This document shows, piece after piece, positions 51,078 to 60,704 of a stretch of 64,000 nucleotides of DNA. Both the position numbers and the translations under genes were made by a program. Below the pieces are notes generated by a model. That model saw nothing but the letters and a program-made list of their open reading frames with translations. It was not told the DNA's origin and searched no databases. Within the stretch, counting starts at the first letter, position 1. Each line of letters begins with the position of its first letter. Source of the stretch: CBDANZ01 sp965197865 (GTDB lineage Bacteria; Acidobacteriota; Vicinamibacteria; Vicinamibacterales; CAVVIG01); the NCBI GenBank assembly GCA_965197865.1, contig CBDANZ010000005.1:434001-498000 (forward strand), written 5' to 3'.

Positions 51078-52301
51078 ATGAGAAATCAATTTCTCGCGGT
51101 ATTAGGTGCGCTGGCGACCGTGATCGTCGTGTCGCTCGCGTCGGCCTCCGTCGCGGGTCAGGCCCCCACCGCCAGGGCGGCGACGGAGACTCCGGCGAAG
51201 GCGGGCCAGGCGCGCACGACCCCGTGGGGTGAGCCCGACCTGCAGGGCATCTGGACCGACCCATATCAGACGCCGTTGCAACGCCCGCCGCAGTATGCCG
51301 ACCAAGAATTGTTCACCGACGAGGAACGGGCCGCCCTGGATAAGCAACGCGGCGCAATTCTTCGACGTGATGCACGCGGGAAGAAGGGTAGCGAAGAGGA
51401 CGTCGCCGGCGCATACAACGCGGTCTTTACATCAGTGAGGCCTACAGGCCGGCGCACGTCGATGATTGTGGATCCGCCGGATGGGAGAATTCCTCCCGTC
51501 ACACCAGAGGTGCAGAAGAGGAGGGCTACCATACGAGCGTTTCAACTCGCCCTCATACAAGCCACAGAAACGTGCAAACTACAAGAGCCAGAATGCCGTG
51601 GCGGAACGTACGGGCCGCCGTCCCCACGACGAGACGAACCGTTTCCGTACTACAACATGACGACGCTTGCGTCACCGTATATGAATCGTCACGACGGTCC
51701 AGAGGAAGCAACCATGGGGGAGCGCTGTATGTCCAGCATCCTGCCAGGGTTCAGTGGGTACCGTCGGATTGTGCAGTCCCCCGGATCGGTGTCGATTTAC
51801 TACGACGTGGGCCAAGGGCAGGGGTGGCCGCGTATCATCCCCGTGGACGGGAGTCCACATCTGCCCGCACACATCCGCCGGTGGTGGGGAGACTCGCGTG
51901 GCCATTGGGAGGGCCAGACGCTGGTCGTCGACGTCACGAATTTCACCCCAAAGACTGACTTCAGAGGCTCCCGTGAGAACTTGCATCTCGTCGAACGCTG
52001 GACACGTCTCGACGCAAACACGCTCGAGTACGCCGTCACGATGGAAGATGCGACGACCTGGACCAGGTCGTGGACCGTCAAGCAGGAACTCTCGAAGCAA
52101 GACGATCAGGCGAATCGAATCTATTACGAGCCGCGGTGTCACGAAGGCAACTACGGCCTCCCTGGTCAACTCAGTGGTTATCGCACCGACGAGAAGGCGT
52201 TCGCCGAAGGGCGAGGCCCCGATCCGGCCACAAGGGACGGCTCAGGGAGGGGAGTAGGAGGGGACGAGAATCGAGATCCGTTGTTCGGCAATCGGTTTTA
52301 A
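51078..52301 (+). CDS. Secreted PWG-x-PDLQGVW-type protein, copy 2
   Basis: The protein is 407 residues and a close paralogue of the gene at 48801. It has the same signal peptide core (MRNQFLAVLGALATVIVVSL), then TTPWGEPDLQGIWTDPYQTP, GRRTSMIVDPPDGRIPPVTP, GGTYGPPSPRRDEPFPYYN, and HIRRWWGDSRGHWEGQTLVV with DVTNFTPKTDFRGSRENLH. An AGGAGA site precedes the ATG. The pair arose by duplication, with the DUF6152 gene between them. Role unknown; exported. Confidence 0.8.
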   Translation: MRNQFLAVLGALATVIVVSLASASVAGQAPTARAATETPAKAGQARTTPWGEPDLQGIWTDPYQTPLQRPPQYADQELFTDEERAALDKQRGAILRRDARGKKGSEEDVAGAYNAVFTSVRPTGRRTSMIVDPPDGRIPPVTPEVQKRRATIRAFQLALIQATETCKLQEPECRGGTYGPPSPRRDEPFPYYNMTTLASPYMNRHDGPEEATMGERCMSSILPGFSGYRRIVQSPGSVSIYYDVGQGQGWPRIIPVDGSPHLPAHIRRWWGDSRGHWEGQTLVVDVTNFTPKTDFRGSRENLHLVERWTRLDANTLEYAVTMEDATTWTRSWTVKQELSKQDDQANRIYYEPRCHEGNYGLPGQLSGYRTDEKAFAEGRGPDPATRDGSGRGVGGDENRDPLFGNRF

Positions 52302-52532
52302 TCGAGAGTTACGCGCCTGCCAACGGTGGATGACATAGTCCGCGGACTTGTTCGACGTACGTGGAAACTTGGCCACACTTGGAGGCAACAGCCATTTATC
52401 AGGGTCTAAGCTGGTGCGGGCAGGGTTCAAGGCCAAACAGCCGCATCAAGAGCAGCAACATCGAGATTTGAGGAAGAGAGTAGTTATACAGAAGACAGTA
52501 GTTATTTGTAGTTATTTCAAGGAGGCACGGAG

Positions 52533-53984
52533 ATGAAATCTAGGCTGGCAGCCCTCAGCGGTGCGGTCGGGATCATGGCGATGACGGCAGGGGTGAGTCT
52601 GACGGCCCAGCACGACGCCGGCCTCGCTCCGACATTCAACAAAGACGTGGCGCCGATCGTGTTCAATAACTGCGCGAATTGCCATCGGCCCAACCAAGTC
52701 GCTCCGATGTCGCTGATGTCGTACAGAGAGGTGCGCCCGTGGGCGCGCGCCATCAAGACCAAGGTGGCGGCAGGCGAGATGCCGCCGTGGTATGCCGATC
52801 CACGGTATGGTGAGTTCCGCAACGAGCGGAGCCTGACGCCTGCGCAGATCAAGACGATCACCGCCTGGGTGGATGCGGGCGCTCCAGAAGGCGACACGCC
52901 GCTGGCGGCCAAGCTGCCGGACTTCAAAGAAGGCTGGATCCATCCGTCCGGCCGGCCGCCCGATCTGGTCGTTGACATAGCCGAGCCGTTCGTTGTGCCG
53001 GCCGAGGGCGAGCTGCCGAACTTCACGATCTACCAGGAGCTTCCCCCAGAGCTCAAGACGGGAGAACACTACCTGGAAGCCATTCAGCTCATCCCCGGGG
53101 CATCACAGGTCGTCCATCATGCAAGTTTCGGCGTCAGCACGCGCCCCGGGAAGAAAGTTGGCGTTGGCGAGGCATGGCCAGGCGGACCGGTCATCTCCGG
53201 AGCCTTGCTTGATGCCAAGACGGGGAAGTCGGTAAGTACTGTGGGTGACGCCAACGAGAGCGGAGCGGGCGAAGGTGAGGATGTCGTAGGGTTTAGTTTC
53301 TGCTGCTACGTTCCGGGCGGCACCTTCCAGCAGTACCCCAAGGGGATCGGTAATCGCATCAACCCCGAAGGAATCATCGGGTGGGGGATGCACTACACGA
53401 CGGTCGGCAAAACGATGCCGGATCCGTCGCGGGTCGGTCTGTGGTTCCAGAAGGAAATCACGCACGAGATCGAACACGTCACCGGCGGTGCAGCCCAGAG
53501 CCACATTATCAACGGGAAGGAGCTGGTTGACGACGAAGTCACACCCGTCAGGAAATCCGGGATCGCGACCGGGATTCCCGGGATACCGGTGATTCCGCCC
53601 CATGCGAAGGATTGGGCGATCACCGGGTTCAGGGCATTTCAGGACGACACGACGCTGTATATCGTGTGGCCGCACATCCATCTGCGCGGCAAAGAAATGA
53701 CCTACCTCTTGACGTATCCGGATGGCCGCGAACAAGTGTTAATGAGTGCGCCGAACTACAACTTCAACTGGCAGATCTTTTACGAGTTCAAGGAGCCGGT
53801 GAAGATCCCCGCCGGCACCACGGTGAAGACCATCGGGTCGATGGACAACTCGGTGGCGAACAAGTGGAACCCTGCCCCGGACAAGGAGGTCTACTGGTCC
53901 GAGCAGAGCTGGGACGAGATGTTCGTCGGGGTCATGGAGGTCACCGTTGACAAGAAGGATCTCCGGTTGAAGACGACGCAGTAG
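52533..53984 (+). CDS. Secreted c-type cytochrome / copper-monooxygenase-like protein
   Basis: The protein is 483 residues. A signal peptide precedes the haem motif CANCH at ~47-51 with MSLMSYREVRPWARAIKTKV following, as in short cytochrome c domains. The C-terminal two-thirds resembles copper type II ascorbate-dependent monooxygenase folds (VVHHASFGVS; IVWPHIHLRGKEMTYLLTYP; FNWQIFYEFKEPVKIPAGTT). Candidate metal ligands are HH near 189 and HxH near 389. A CAAGGAGG site precedes the ATG and a strong terminator follows. Likely a periplasmic oxidoreductase. Substrate unknown. Confidence 0.82.
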   Translation: MKSRLAALSGAVGIMAMTAGVSLTAQHDAGLAPTFNKDVAPIVFNNCANCHRPNQVAPMSLMSYREVRPWARAIKTKVAAGEMPPWYADPRYGEFRNERSLTPAQIKTITAWVDAGAPEGDTPLAAKLPDFKEGWIHPSGRPPDLVVDIAEPFVVPAEGELPNFTIYQELPPELKTGEHYLEAIQLIPGASQVVHHASFGVSTRPGKKVGVGEAWPGGPVISGALLDAKTGKSVSTVGDANESGAGEGEDVVGFSFCCYVPGGTFQQYPKGIGNRINPEGIIGWGMHYTTVGKTMPDPSRVGLWFQKEITHEIEHVTGGAAQSHIINGKELVDDEVTPVRKSGIATGIPGIPVIPPHAKDWAITGFRAFQDDTTLYIVWPHIHLRGKEMTYLLTYPDGREQVLMSAPNYNFNWQIFYEFKEPVKIPAGTTVKTIGSMDNSVANKWNPAPDKEVYWSEQSWDEMFVGVMEVTVDKKDLRLKTTQ

Positions 53985-53995
53985 ATAATCGAGCG

Positions 53996-54021
53996 AGCCG
54001 CGCGGCATCAGCCGCGCGGCT
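53996..54021 (+). terminator. Hairpin terminator after the cytochrome gene
   Basis: Perfect arms agccgcgcgg / ccgcgcggct with a 6-base loop lie 11 bp after the stop codon. No long T-run follows, so termination efficiency is uncertain. Confidence 0.65.
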
Positions 54022-54160
54022 TGTACTCCTTCGTGAAGCCGGTGCGGCGATTCGTCATGCGCTGCGACGGTGGGCACTCCACGGCACGCCACAGGACGAC
54101 CGCGTTGCAGTCCGTTGTAATCGGAAACCATAGCCACACGGACACGGGAACGTAGGCTGT

Positions 54161-54622
54161 TCATTCGCCGTACTTGCCCGCGACGTCCGCTATGCGGTCC
54201 ATTCGCGTCACGAGCATGCTCAATTGGTGCGACACTGCCGGACCAGCAGGACTCTGCGCGAACGTCGTCACAAGACCCAGCGTCCGCACATGGCGTTCTT
54301 CCTGCTTTGAATATCCGTGCTTACGCATCTCGTTGACCACGCTGTCCCTCCACGTCTTTTCACGCGTCATCCAATAGTCCAAGTCGGCCTCTGACTGCGG
54401 AGGCTTATTCAGTAGTTCGTGGACAGCGTACCCGTGGTGGTCGCTCATTTTGTCAGAGAGCTCCTGATTTGCCTTCCTTGTATCAAGCTGGACGCTGTAC
54501 CGGTTACGCATCAGCGTCACTTGGTAGACCGATTCCAGTAAAACCATGACAGTCATGACTAACCACAAAATGGTCCAGGTCTCACCACTGAACTGCGGTA
54601 TCCGATTTGCGATGCTGAGCAT
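54161..54622 (-). CDS. Single-TM hypothetical protein
   Basis: The protein is 153 residues. One transmembrane helix near residues 16-37 (TWTILWLVMTVMVLLESVYQ) is followed by a charged, mostly helical cytoplasmic part (DTRKANQELSDKMSDHHGYA, LDYWMTREKTWRDSVVNEMR). No family recognised. It is convergent with the cytochrome gene. The composition and clean TM support a real gene. Confidence 0.6.
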   Translation of the reverse strand: MLSIANRIPQFSGETWTILWLVMTVMVLLESVYQVTLMRNRYSVQLDTRKANQELSDKMSDHHGYAVHELLNKPPQSEADLDYWMTREKTWRDSVVNEMRKHGYSKQEERHVRTLGLVTTFAQSPAGPAVSHQLSMLVTRMDRIADVAGKYGE

Positions 54623-54934
54623 CGCCGAAACCTGAATCCATCCGGTTGAGAGGTTAATGCAGGTTGGCTATCTTGTTGGTTCTTTGTGCCTGTAGCTCGG
54701 GCTCGATGATGCTGTTATCCGGTGTTCGGCAGCAGATTGTTCAGTGATTGTTCAGTCGAAGCCGCGGGTCAGAGGCCGCCAACGAAGGGCGTGAAGAGAC
54801 AGCAGGTCAGCTAAGGCGACGGTCGAAGGTCGCCCTCCCGCGCGCTCCCGCGTCGCTGTGCCAGAGTCTCACGGTCACCGAGAATATTCGAACGCGTTCC
54901 GACTTCGGGACGGGCGTTCAAGGAGGAAATCGGC
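54623..54934. other. 312-bp gap
   Basis: No gene recognised. A short plus-strand frame (54748-55065) overlaps the next gene and has no domain features. Confidence 0.4.
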
Positions 54935-55603
54935 ATGAGGCGCCGTCAGTCTCTGGCGAAGTCACCGGCACAGAGACGGCCACGCACGGCGGTCGCTTCA
55001 ACCACCCAGGGCCGCGACATGCTCATCAAGAAGAGCCCGATGCTCGGCCTCTTGCGGCGACTTGAAGGCGGGACCGCAGGCTTGCTACCACCTAGCCCCA
55101 ACCCGCAGGCCACAACCGTTGAACAGCCCGCACCATCGACTGAAGACCAGCTGAACGCCGAGGTCGGCTGCAAGACCTCCGAAGTGGCTCTGGCCCTCCT
55201 CGCCCAGATTGTAAGTCTCGAGAATCCGCCTGCCGCGGCTTCGCAAGAACGGGTCGATACCCTGATCGCTAATGCCATGGCGATGCTCGCCGAATTGCAG
55301 CCGACCAACGCAACTGAGGCGCTCCTCGCTGCGCAGATGGTAGGCACGCAGCGCATGGCAATGAAGTTCCTTGCCACGGTCGACGGCCAAACTCTCGCGG
55401 GCGCGAATCTCCGCGTCGTCTGGGCGACTCGGTTAATGCATCTGTTCAACGAGCAGGTGGAGACGATGGCGAAATTGAAGGGCAAGGCCGGTCAACAGCG
55501 CGTAGTTGTGGAGCACGTCACCGTCGCGGCTGGGGGTCAGGCGGTCGTTGGTCAGGTCATACCCGGGGGGAAGGGGGCGGGTGTGGGCGCAGATCAGCGA
55601 TGA
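54935..55603 (+). CDS. Conserved hypothetical protein
   Basis: The protein is about 222 residues. The basic N-terminus (MRRRQSLAKSPAQRRPR) is followed by a helical core: DQLNAEVGCKTSEVALALLA, ALLAAQMVGTQRMAMKFLAT, VVWATRLMHLFNEQVETMAK and LKGKAGQQRVVVEHVTVAAG. It ends with a Gly-rich tail. I recall similar conserved proteins of unknown function in soil bacteria. An AAGGAGG site precedes the ATG. It lies next to an IS110 remnant. Confidence 0.65.
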   Translation: MRRRQSLAKSPAQRRPRTAVASTTQGRDMLIKKSPMLGLLRRLEGGTAGLLPPSPNPQATTVEQPAPSTEDQLNAEVGCKTSEVALALLAQIVSLENPPAAASQERVDTLIANAMAMLAELQPTNATEALLAAQMVGTQRMAMKFLATVDGQTLAGANLRVVWATRLMHLFNEQVETMAKLKGKAGQQRVVVEHVTVAAGGQAVVGQVIPGGKGAGVGADQR

Positions 55604-55608
55604 ACCCT

Positions 55609-56121
55609 AGCAGTCCGTATATGGACTCCTCCCGGTGATCAAGCGAGTGGGTCGTGACGGTCGGTCCTTCGCGTCGGTTGCGGTCGTATATCCGGCCTGT
55701 CCGTGGAGAGCTTTTGCCTCCTGGCCAACATGGATAGTCGCGCACCGCGGGCCAATCGTGGTGCCGGCGTCGAGCGCCAGGGCTGCTATCGGCCTGATGC
55801 GGTGTCGGTCGGACCGAAGGGCCATGTCAGGGTCACTCGCTCAGCATCTCGCGTGGAGGTGTAGCTCGGGTTACGCCGCGTCCGGCAGTGCGCAGGGCAC
55901 ATCCTTGTGCCAAACCGCCCAAACGAGTCGGCCGAGTTTGTTCGCCACGGCAATCGTGGCTTTGTTGTAGCCGCGCCGCGCGTGCACCGTCATCGCCCAG
56001 TGGTGCAGACGCGTGAGGGGCTGCTGGGCCGCCCGGCGCCGGTGGGCCGACGCGAGCACCGCGCGCGCGCCGTGGGTGAGCAAGCACCGGAGATACACGT
56101 CCCCGCGTTTACTGATCCCCC
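55609..56121 (-). pseudogene. IS110-family transposase C-terminus and 3' flank, remnant
   Basis: On the minus strand, 55871-56121 reads GISKRGDVYLRCLLTHGARA, LTRLHHWAMTVHARRGYNKA and IAVANKLGRLVWAVWHKDV, the C-terminal signature of IS110-family transposases. The rest of the enzyme is missing, and the fragment ends at a MITE fragment. The ~260 bp downstream of its stop resemble the non-coding tail of such elements and hold no gene. Confidence 0.8.
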
Positions 56122-56176
56122 CGAGGCGCCTCGCTCGTCTCGGTGCAGCGCCCGACTTTCACCACGGACTGCTAGG
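56122..56176. repeat. MITE-like repeat, truncated copy 2
   Basis: These 55 bp are one terminal repeat of the MITE ending ccacggactgctag, in the opposite orientation to the left ends of the full copies. Homology stops at the cgaggcgcctcg palindrome. It is fused directly to the IS110 remnant. Confidence 0.85.
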
Positions 56177-56177
56177 C

Positions 56178-57094
56178 GGCGTCACATGCGCCAACGTCAA
56201 GCTTCCGCCCGCTCCGCCCGCGGCCGTGGCCGAATTTCAGAAGGCGATCGAGCGTGCCGTGGCGCTCGCGCGCAGCCGGCTCGCCGCCGATCCAAGAAAC
56301 GCTGGCGCGTACTACGAGCTCGGGCGGCCGTCGGTCTGCGTGCGTCGTAACTCTGCGACGATCCAGAGCAGCCTGCGCGCCGCTTTCGGGTCGGCGCGCG
56401 AGGCGTACAACGCACACGAGAAAGTGCTCGAGCTGGACCCACGGCGTCGCGATGCCGGGTTGGTTGCTGGCACCTATCGCTACACGGTCGCCGCGCTGTC
56501 GCTGCCGCTGCGGTGGGCCGCGTACGTCGCGGGGTTCGGCGGCGGTCGCGAGAAAGGCCTGCGGCTGGTCGAGGCGGCCGCCGAGCACGTCGGGGACAAC
56601 CAGACGGATGCGCGACTGGCCCTGGTGCTTCTCTACAACCGCGAGCGCCGATACTGATGACGCGCTCAGAGAGTTCGGGCGACTGCGCGCGCAGTACCCG
56701 CGTAATGGGCTGCTGTGGCTCGAGTCGGGTGCAACGGCTCTGCGCGCCGGAAGGGCCGTGGATGCGGAGTGGTTTGTGAACGAGGGTGTCGCGCGCTTGA
56801 CTGGCGACAGCCGGCCGCGCATGTTTGGCGAAGAGGCGCTCTGGTATTACAAGCGCGGCGCCCCGCCCGCGCCGTCCTCGGCGGCATGGGCGACGCCGTG
56901 CAGGACTTGAGGAGGGCATTGTCCCTGGAGGGGCGAAAATGGGTGCACGGCCGCGCGCATTTCGAACTGGGCAAGCTCTCGCAGAAGGGCGGAGGTCGAA
57001 TGGCCGCCAACGTGGAGTTTCGTGCCGCGATTCGGTTGTGCAGGAAGATAGCGACCGGGCGCTTGCTGCAGAAGTCAGACGGCTGCTCGAGTGA
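56178..57094 (+). pseudogene. TPR-type repeat protein, broken by frameshifts
   Basis: Protein-like text continues through three frames. The first is VAEFQKAIERAVALARSRLA and REAYNAHEKVLELDPRRRDA to ALVLLYNRERRY (stop 56657). The second is DDALREFGRLRAQYPRNGLL and FGEEALWYYKRGAP. The third is QDLRRALSLEGRKWVHGRAH and FELGKLSQKGGGRMAANVEF, ending in yet another shift (SDRALAAEVRRLLE, stop 57094). The helical-repeat pattern suits a secreted tetratricopeptide protein common in Acidobacteriota. The start is lost against the MITE fragment. Confidence 0.7.
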
Positions 57095-57516
57095 TCAGCG
57101 TGGGGACGCGATGTTCAGCGTCGACAAAAGCGTGCGCTTCAACTCACCGTTCCGTTGTGTCTAGCGAACGTCGACCGTTGGCTCTGTGTTTGGCCGTCCC
57201 GCATCTGGACCGGGCGGCAAACGGCGCTTGTCATCGTGACTTAGTCTCACTACCACCAGAGGGACCAGCCAACCCACCCCGAGTTCCCCCGGCTAGATTT
57301 TGGCTCCCAGCCCCGCCGCCAGCCCGGTCGGCCGTGCTCCGTGTGACCGTGCTTCCCGTCTTGCGCTTCGCATGCGTCATGTTATCGTTCCGGTGAGGCT
57401 GTCGGTGTAAATGTAAGGAAGGGCAGGGTCGAAGGGGCGTCGCCCACACGCAGGGCGTTCTGTGCATGCCTAACCCGGCCGGACACGGATCACGGCGGGA
57501 ATGACCCCTGAAGCCG
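57095..57516. other. Gap without supportable gene
   Basis: No gene is recognised on either strand across these ~420 bp. Confidence 0.4.
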
Positions 57517-57636
57517 ATGCCAACCTTCCTGATGATCAAAGAGGGCGGAGCGATCGACGACACGTCCACCGCCAAACATCTGATCCTCGTCGAGAACTGC
57601 TTTTCGGAACTCAAGCGGCTGGTGCCGACGAACTGA
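57517..57636 (+). pseudogene. C-terminal remnant of a PD40/TolB-like protein
   Basis: A 39-codon frame reads FLMIKEGGAIDDTSTAKHLI then LVENCFSELKRLVPTN and stops. The closing pattern h-h-hhxNWxxELKxxVP is typical of the C-terminus of PD40 repeat/kinase-linked proteins in Acidobacteriota. No upstream coding sequence survives. Confidence 0.4.
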
Positions 57637-57716
57637 GCCCGAGCCCGACTCCGCCCTCATTGCCTACGCCTGACGATGATGCCGCTTAACGCCGCTTCCT
57701 CTCCTCCCATCGTGCC

Positions 57717-57836
57717 ATGACGTGGACGCGAGTCGTGCTCCTGCTGATGGCACTAGCAGTAATCCTGATCGCAGGACGGACCTGGTGGGCGCTGCGGCGT
57801 GCCGAGCGAACACGCAGGGCTCGGCGGCGGCACTGA
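57717..57836 (+). CDS. 39-residue single-TM membrane peptide
   Basis: The frame runs MTWTRVVLLLMALAVILIAG then RTWWALRRAERTRRARRRH. One clean hydrophobic helix is followed by a strongly basic tail, giving a positive-inside topology. It is short and lacks a clear Shine-Dalgarno, so it may be a small membrane protein or the N-terminus of something lost. Confidence 0.4.
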   Translation: MTWTRVVLLLMALAVILIAGRTWWALRRAERTRRARRRH

Positions 57837-58246
57837 GCGAGGTGGCCTGTCAGAGAGGTTTATCCCGCGACGCCCGCCCCGGCGGGCCGCTGTCCGCAGT
57901 TGCCATGCATCGCGACGCCACCAATGGTTGTCTCTCCACATCGCCGTCCCAGTCGCCGAAGGCTGTATTCATTGCTCGCCTTGCCCAGGAACGAGCACGT
58001 GGCCAGCCCTGAGCTCAGCTGCAGCAGCTTCACGAAGGACAGCCGTTCAATTCGGGTTGGAGGCGGATTGATCGCCGGAGGCGACTCATCAGGCGTGGCA
58101 GGCGGTGAGGGGACGGGAAACGGCGCTCGTGAACGCCGTTGTAGGAATCTCGTAAGGGTCTTTCAGTCGTGGTGCTCGCTCCCACCCGTGCCGTGAACGG
58201 GCCGTAGGGAGTCCTCTGAGGGTGCCACCAATAGTACATTCCGTGT
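57837..58246. other. 410-bp gap without supportable gene
   Basis: No domain-bearing frame, repeat or RNA gene is seen on either strand. Confidence 0.4.
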
Positions 58247-58570
58247 GTGGATGTATTGAGCTTCGAAGAATCTCTCACGGAGAAAGCACCACCTCCTGGT
58301 CTTTCAGGTGCCCTTGAAGCACTGTGGTATGAGCGTCGTGGGGACTGGGGTTGTGCGCACCAGATCGCACAGGAGATCGCCGGCCCCGAGGGCGCATGGG
58401 TACATGCGTACCTGCACCGCCGCGAAGGCGACCAGTCCAATGCTAGGTACTGGTATCGCCAGGCCGGGAAATCGGTCGCGCGCGGTAATCTCGATGAAGA
58501 GTGGCGCGCGATTGTTCAAGTCCTGCTAATTGGGTTAAGCGATCAGGGTAGGGCTCGCCCGCACGACTAG
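58247..58570 (+). CDS. Conserved hypothetical protein (helical)
   Basis: The protein is 107 residues from a GTG. LSGALEALWYERRGDWGCAH is followed by QEIAGPEGAWVHAYLHRREG and DQSNARYWYRQAGKSVARGN. This compact TPR-like conserved protein is, to my knowledge, widespread and of unknown function (GDW.AAH ... AWVHAYLHR.EGD..NARYWYR pattern). The gene looks intact. Confidence 0.7.
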   Translation: MDVLSFEESLTEKAPPPGLSGALEALWYERRGDWGCAHQIAQEIAGPEGAWVHAYLHRREGDQSNARYWYRQAGKSVARGNLDEEWRAIVQVLLIGLSDQGRARPHD

Positions 58571-58799
58571 CTGATTCTGGATTGTTCTTGTTGCAGCCCT
58601 GGTTCCGCTCATCCGATGGGGGCGGAGAAGGTGGTGTGAGCGGGCCGCGCACGCGGCCGCTCCATGTCGCACGCTTCAACCTCGGATTTCTGACGCGCCA
58701 ACACTCAAGATGTTCCGCTTCACACCATCCATATCAGGCATCTCGACGATGCTGAAAAACCAATCCGATACACCGGACAATTCGTCAGGACCCCTGATT

Positions 58800-59431
58800 A
58801 TGCAGACGATTCGCACTCTCCTTCTCGTGGTCCTCATGGCTGTGACGCTGCTGTCGGCGGCGGCCAGGCCGGCGAGCGCCCAAGATATCCCGGAGATCCG
58901 GTGGGCGTGTTCTCGGTCTCGTCGGAGGGGTGTTCGGCGACGGCGATACCACCGTCCTGACTTCGGGCGGGACCGGCCTCAGGATCACAAAGCAGCAGGG
59001 TCTCGATTTCGAGGTGCTCTACGCCCCAAACCTCGGTCTGCCGACCGACGTGGACTTCGTCACCCAGACCCTCGACGTCCCGTTCGCGCTCCCGTCGGTC
59101 GCCCTCCTGACGAAAATGACGGTCGAGTTCCCGCTCGCCGATGGCCGCGTCTGGCCGTATCTGACCGGGGGCGGCGGGACCGGCAGCCTGCGGCAGACAC
59201 TCACCTTCCGCAATCTGCCGCTGCCCCTCGCCGAGGCGCTGCAGCCTACGATCTTCCGCGGCCCGGAGATCGATATCACCGCGACCGACCTGGCGCTGAC
59301 GATCAGTGCCGGGCTCGACGTGCGTCTGTGGAAAGGACTCGCCGTAGGTGGTCTGCTATCTGCGGCTGCTCGACGACACCGAAGGGTTCGACTTCGCGTT
59401 TGTGACCTCACGGATCAGCCAACGGTTCTGA
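58800..59431 (+). pseudogene. Outer-membrane beta-barrel-like protein, frameshifted
   Basis: The signal peptide (TIRTLLLVVLMAVTLLSAAA) is followed after about 30 residues by a frameshift into GLVGGVFGDGDTTVLTSGGT, GLRITKQQGLDFEVLYAPNL and VEFPLADGRVWPYLTGGGGT. A second shift near 59345 leads to LLDDTEGFDFAFVTSRISQRF and a stop at 59429-59431. The C-terminal Phe is typical of outer-membrane barrels. Two frameshifts make it a pseudogene unless sequence errors are involved. Confidence 0.7.
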
Positions 59432-59681
59432 TCCGCGGGTCTGATCACCCGCGCCTCCATCTCGTAGCGGACGGCCTCACCCAGTCACAGAGCACCGCGC
59501 GTTCTGCCCCTCTTCCGCCCACTACACCACTGGCGCCTGCGTGGCAAACCGTCGGCCATGTTGGTGGCAACCGTAAAGTTCCCATTTGTGGCAACCGAAA
59601 ACCGCACACCTTGGTGGTTGGCGGGGGCTGCCCTGCGTTCCACGATGTTGACGACGTCAACAACGAGGGAGCGGGGCACCG

Positions 59682-60704
59682 ATGCATGGATGGGAGACGA
59701 GGATGTTGCTGAAGTACTACCTGGAACGGGGCGTCTCGAAGGCGGAGTTGTCGAGACGCTTCGGGGTGAGTCGCCGGACGATCCACGAGTGGGTCGAGAC
59801 GGGTCAGTTGGACCGGGACCTGTCGTCAGGTGGCTCGCGCTACACGCCGCGACCACCGGCGCCCCACAAGCTGGATCCCTACACGGGGATCATCGATGCA
59901 CGTCTCGAGGAGTATCCCGGGCTGTCGGCGCAGCGGCTGTTTGACGAGGTCCGCGCGGCGGGCTACCCTGGTGGCTACAGCCGGGTGCGGGACTACGTCC
60001 GCGCGGTGCGTCCACGGGAGCCGACCGAGTCGGTGGTTCGGTTCGAGACGCCGGCGGGGCGTCAGGGCCAGGTGGACTTCGCGACCTTCACCCTGCCCTG
60101 GGGCCGCCGGCACGCCCTGGTGGTGGTGCTGAGCCACTCCCGGCTGCTGTGGCTGTGTTTCTACCGCCGGCAGACGATGGCCGTGTTGACCGACGGGCTG
60201 GAGCGCGCGTTCGCGCGGTTCGGCGGTGTCCCGAAGGAGCTCTTGTTTGACCAGATGCGCGCGGTCGTGCTGTCGGACCAGCGCGTGGGCGGCGGCGAGC
60301 TGGTGTTGAACGCGGAGTTTCTGCGCTTTGCCGCGCACTGGGGATTCCACCCGCGCGCGTGCCGGCCGTATCGGGCGCAGACGAAGGGCAAGGTGGAGCG
60401 GCCAATCCGCTACATCCGTGACAGCTTCTTCTACGGGCGTGCGTTCGCGAACGACGAGGATCTCAACGAGCAGGCGTCGCGCTGGCTGGAGGGCACGGCC
60501 AACGTGCGTCGGCACGGTACGACGGGCGAGCGCCCAGTGGATCGCTTCGAGCGGGACGAGCGTGCGGTGCTGCGTCCCTTGGCACGCCGTCCCTACCAGC
60601 GTCTCGGCGTCCACCGCGGTGCCGAGCCGGCCCACCGGCGCGTGCCCGACACCATCGCGGTGGAGCGCCGCTCGTTGCGGGTCTACGCGGAGGCGGCGGG
60701 ATGA
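59682..60704 (+). CDS. istA: IS21-family transposase IstA
   Basis: The protein is 340 residues (333 if started at ATG 59703). The N-terminal HTH is in GVSKAELSRRFGVSRRTIHE. The rve core has D in RQGQVDFATFTLPWGRRH, D in GVPKELLFDQMRAVVLSD, and E in TKGKVERPIRYIRDSFF. It inserts the element together with the IstB ATPase. It overlaps istB by 4 bp. Confidence 0.93.
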   Translation: MHGWETRMLLKYYLERGVSKAELSRRFGVSRRTIHEWVETGQLDRDLSSGGSRYTPRPPAPHKLDPYTGIIDARLEEYPGLSAQRLFDEVRAAGYPGGYSRVRDYVRAVRPREPTESVVRFETPAGRQGQVDFATFTLPWGRRHALVVVLSHSRLLWLCFYRRQTMAVLTDGLERAFARFGGVPKELLFDQMRAVVLSDQRVGGGELVLNAEFLRFAAHWGFHPRACRPYRAQTKGKVERPIRYIRDSFFYGRAFANDEDLNEQASRWLEGTANVRRHGTTGERPVDRFERDERAVLRPLARRPYQRLGVHRGAEPAHRRVPDTIAVERRSLRVYAEAAG

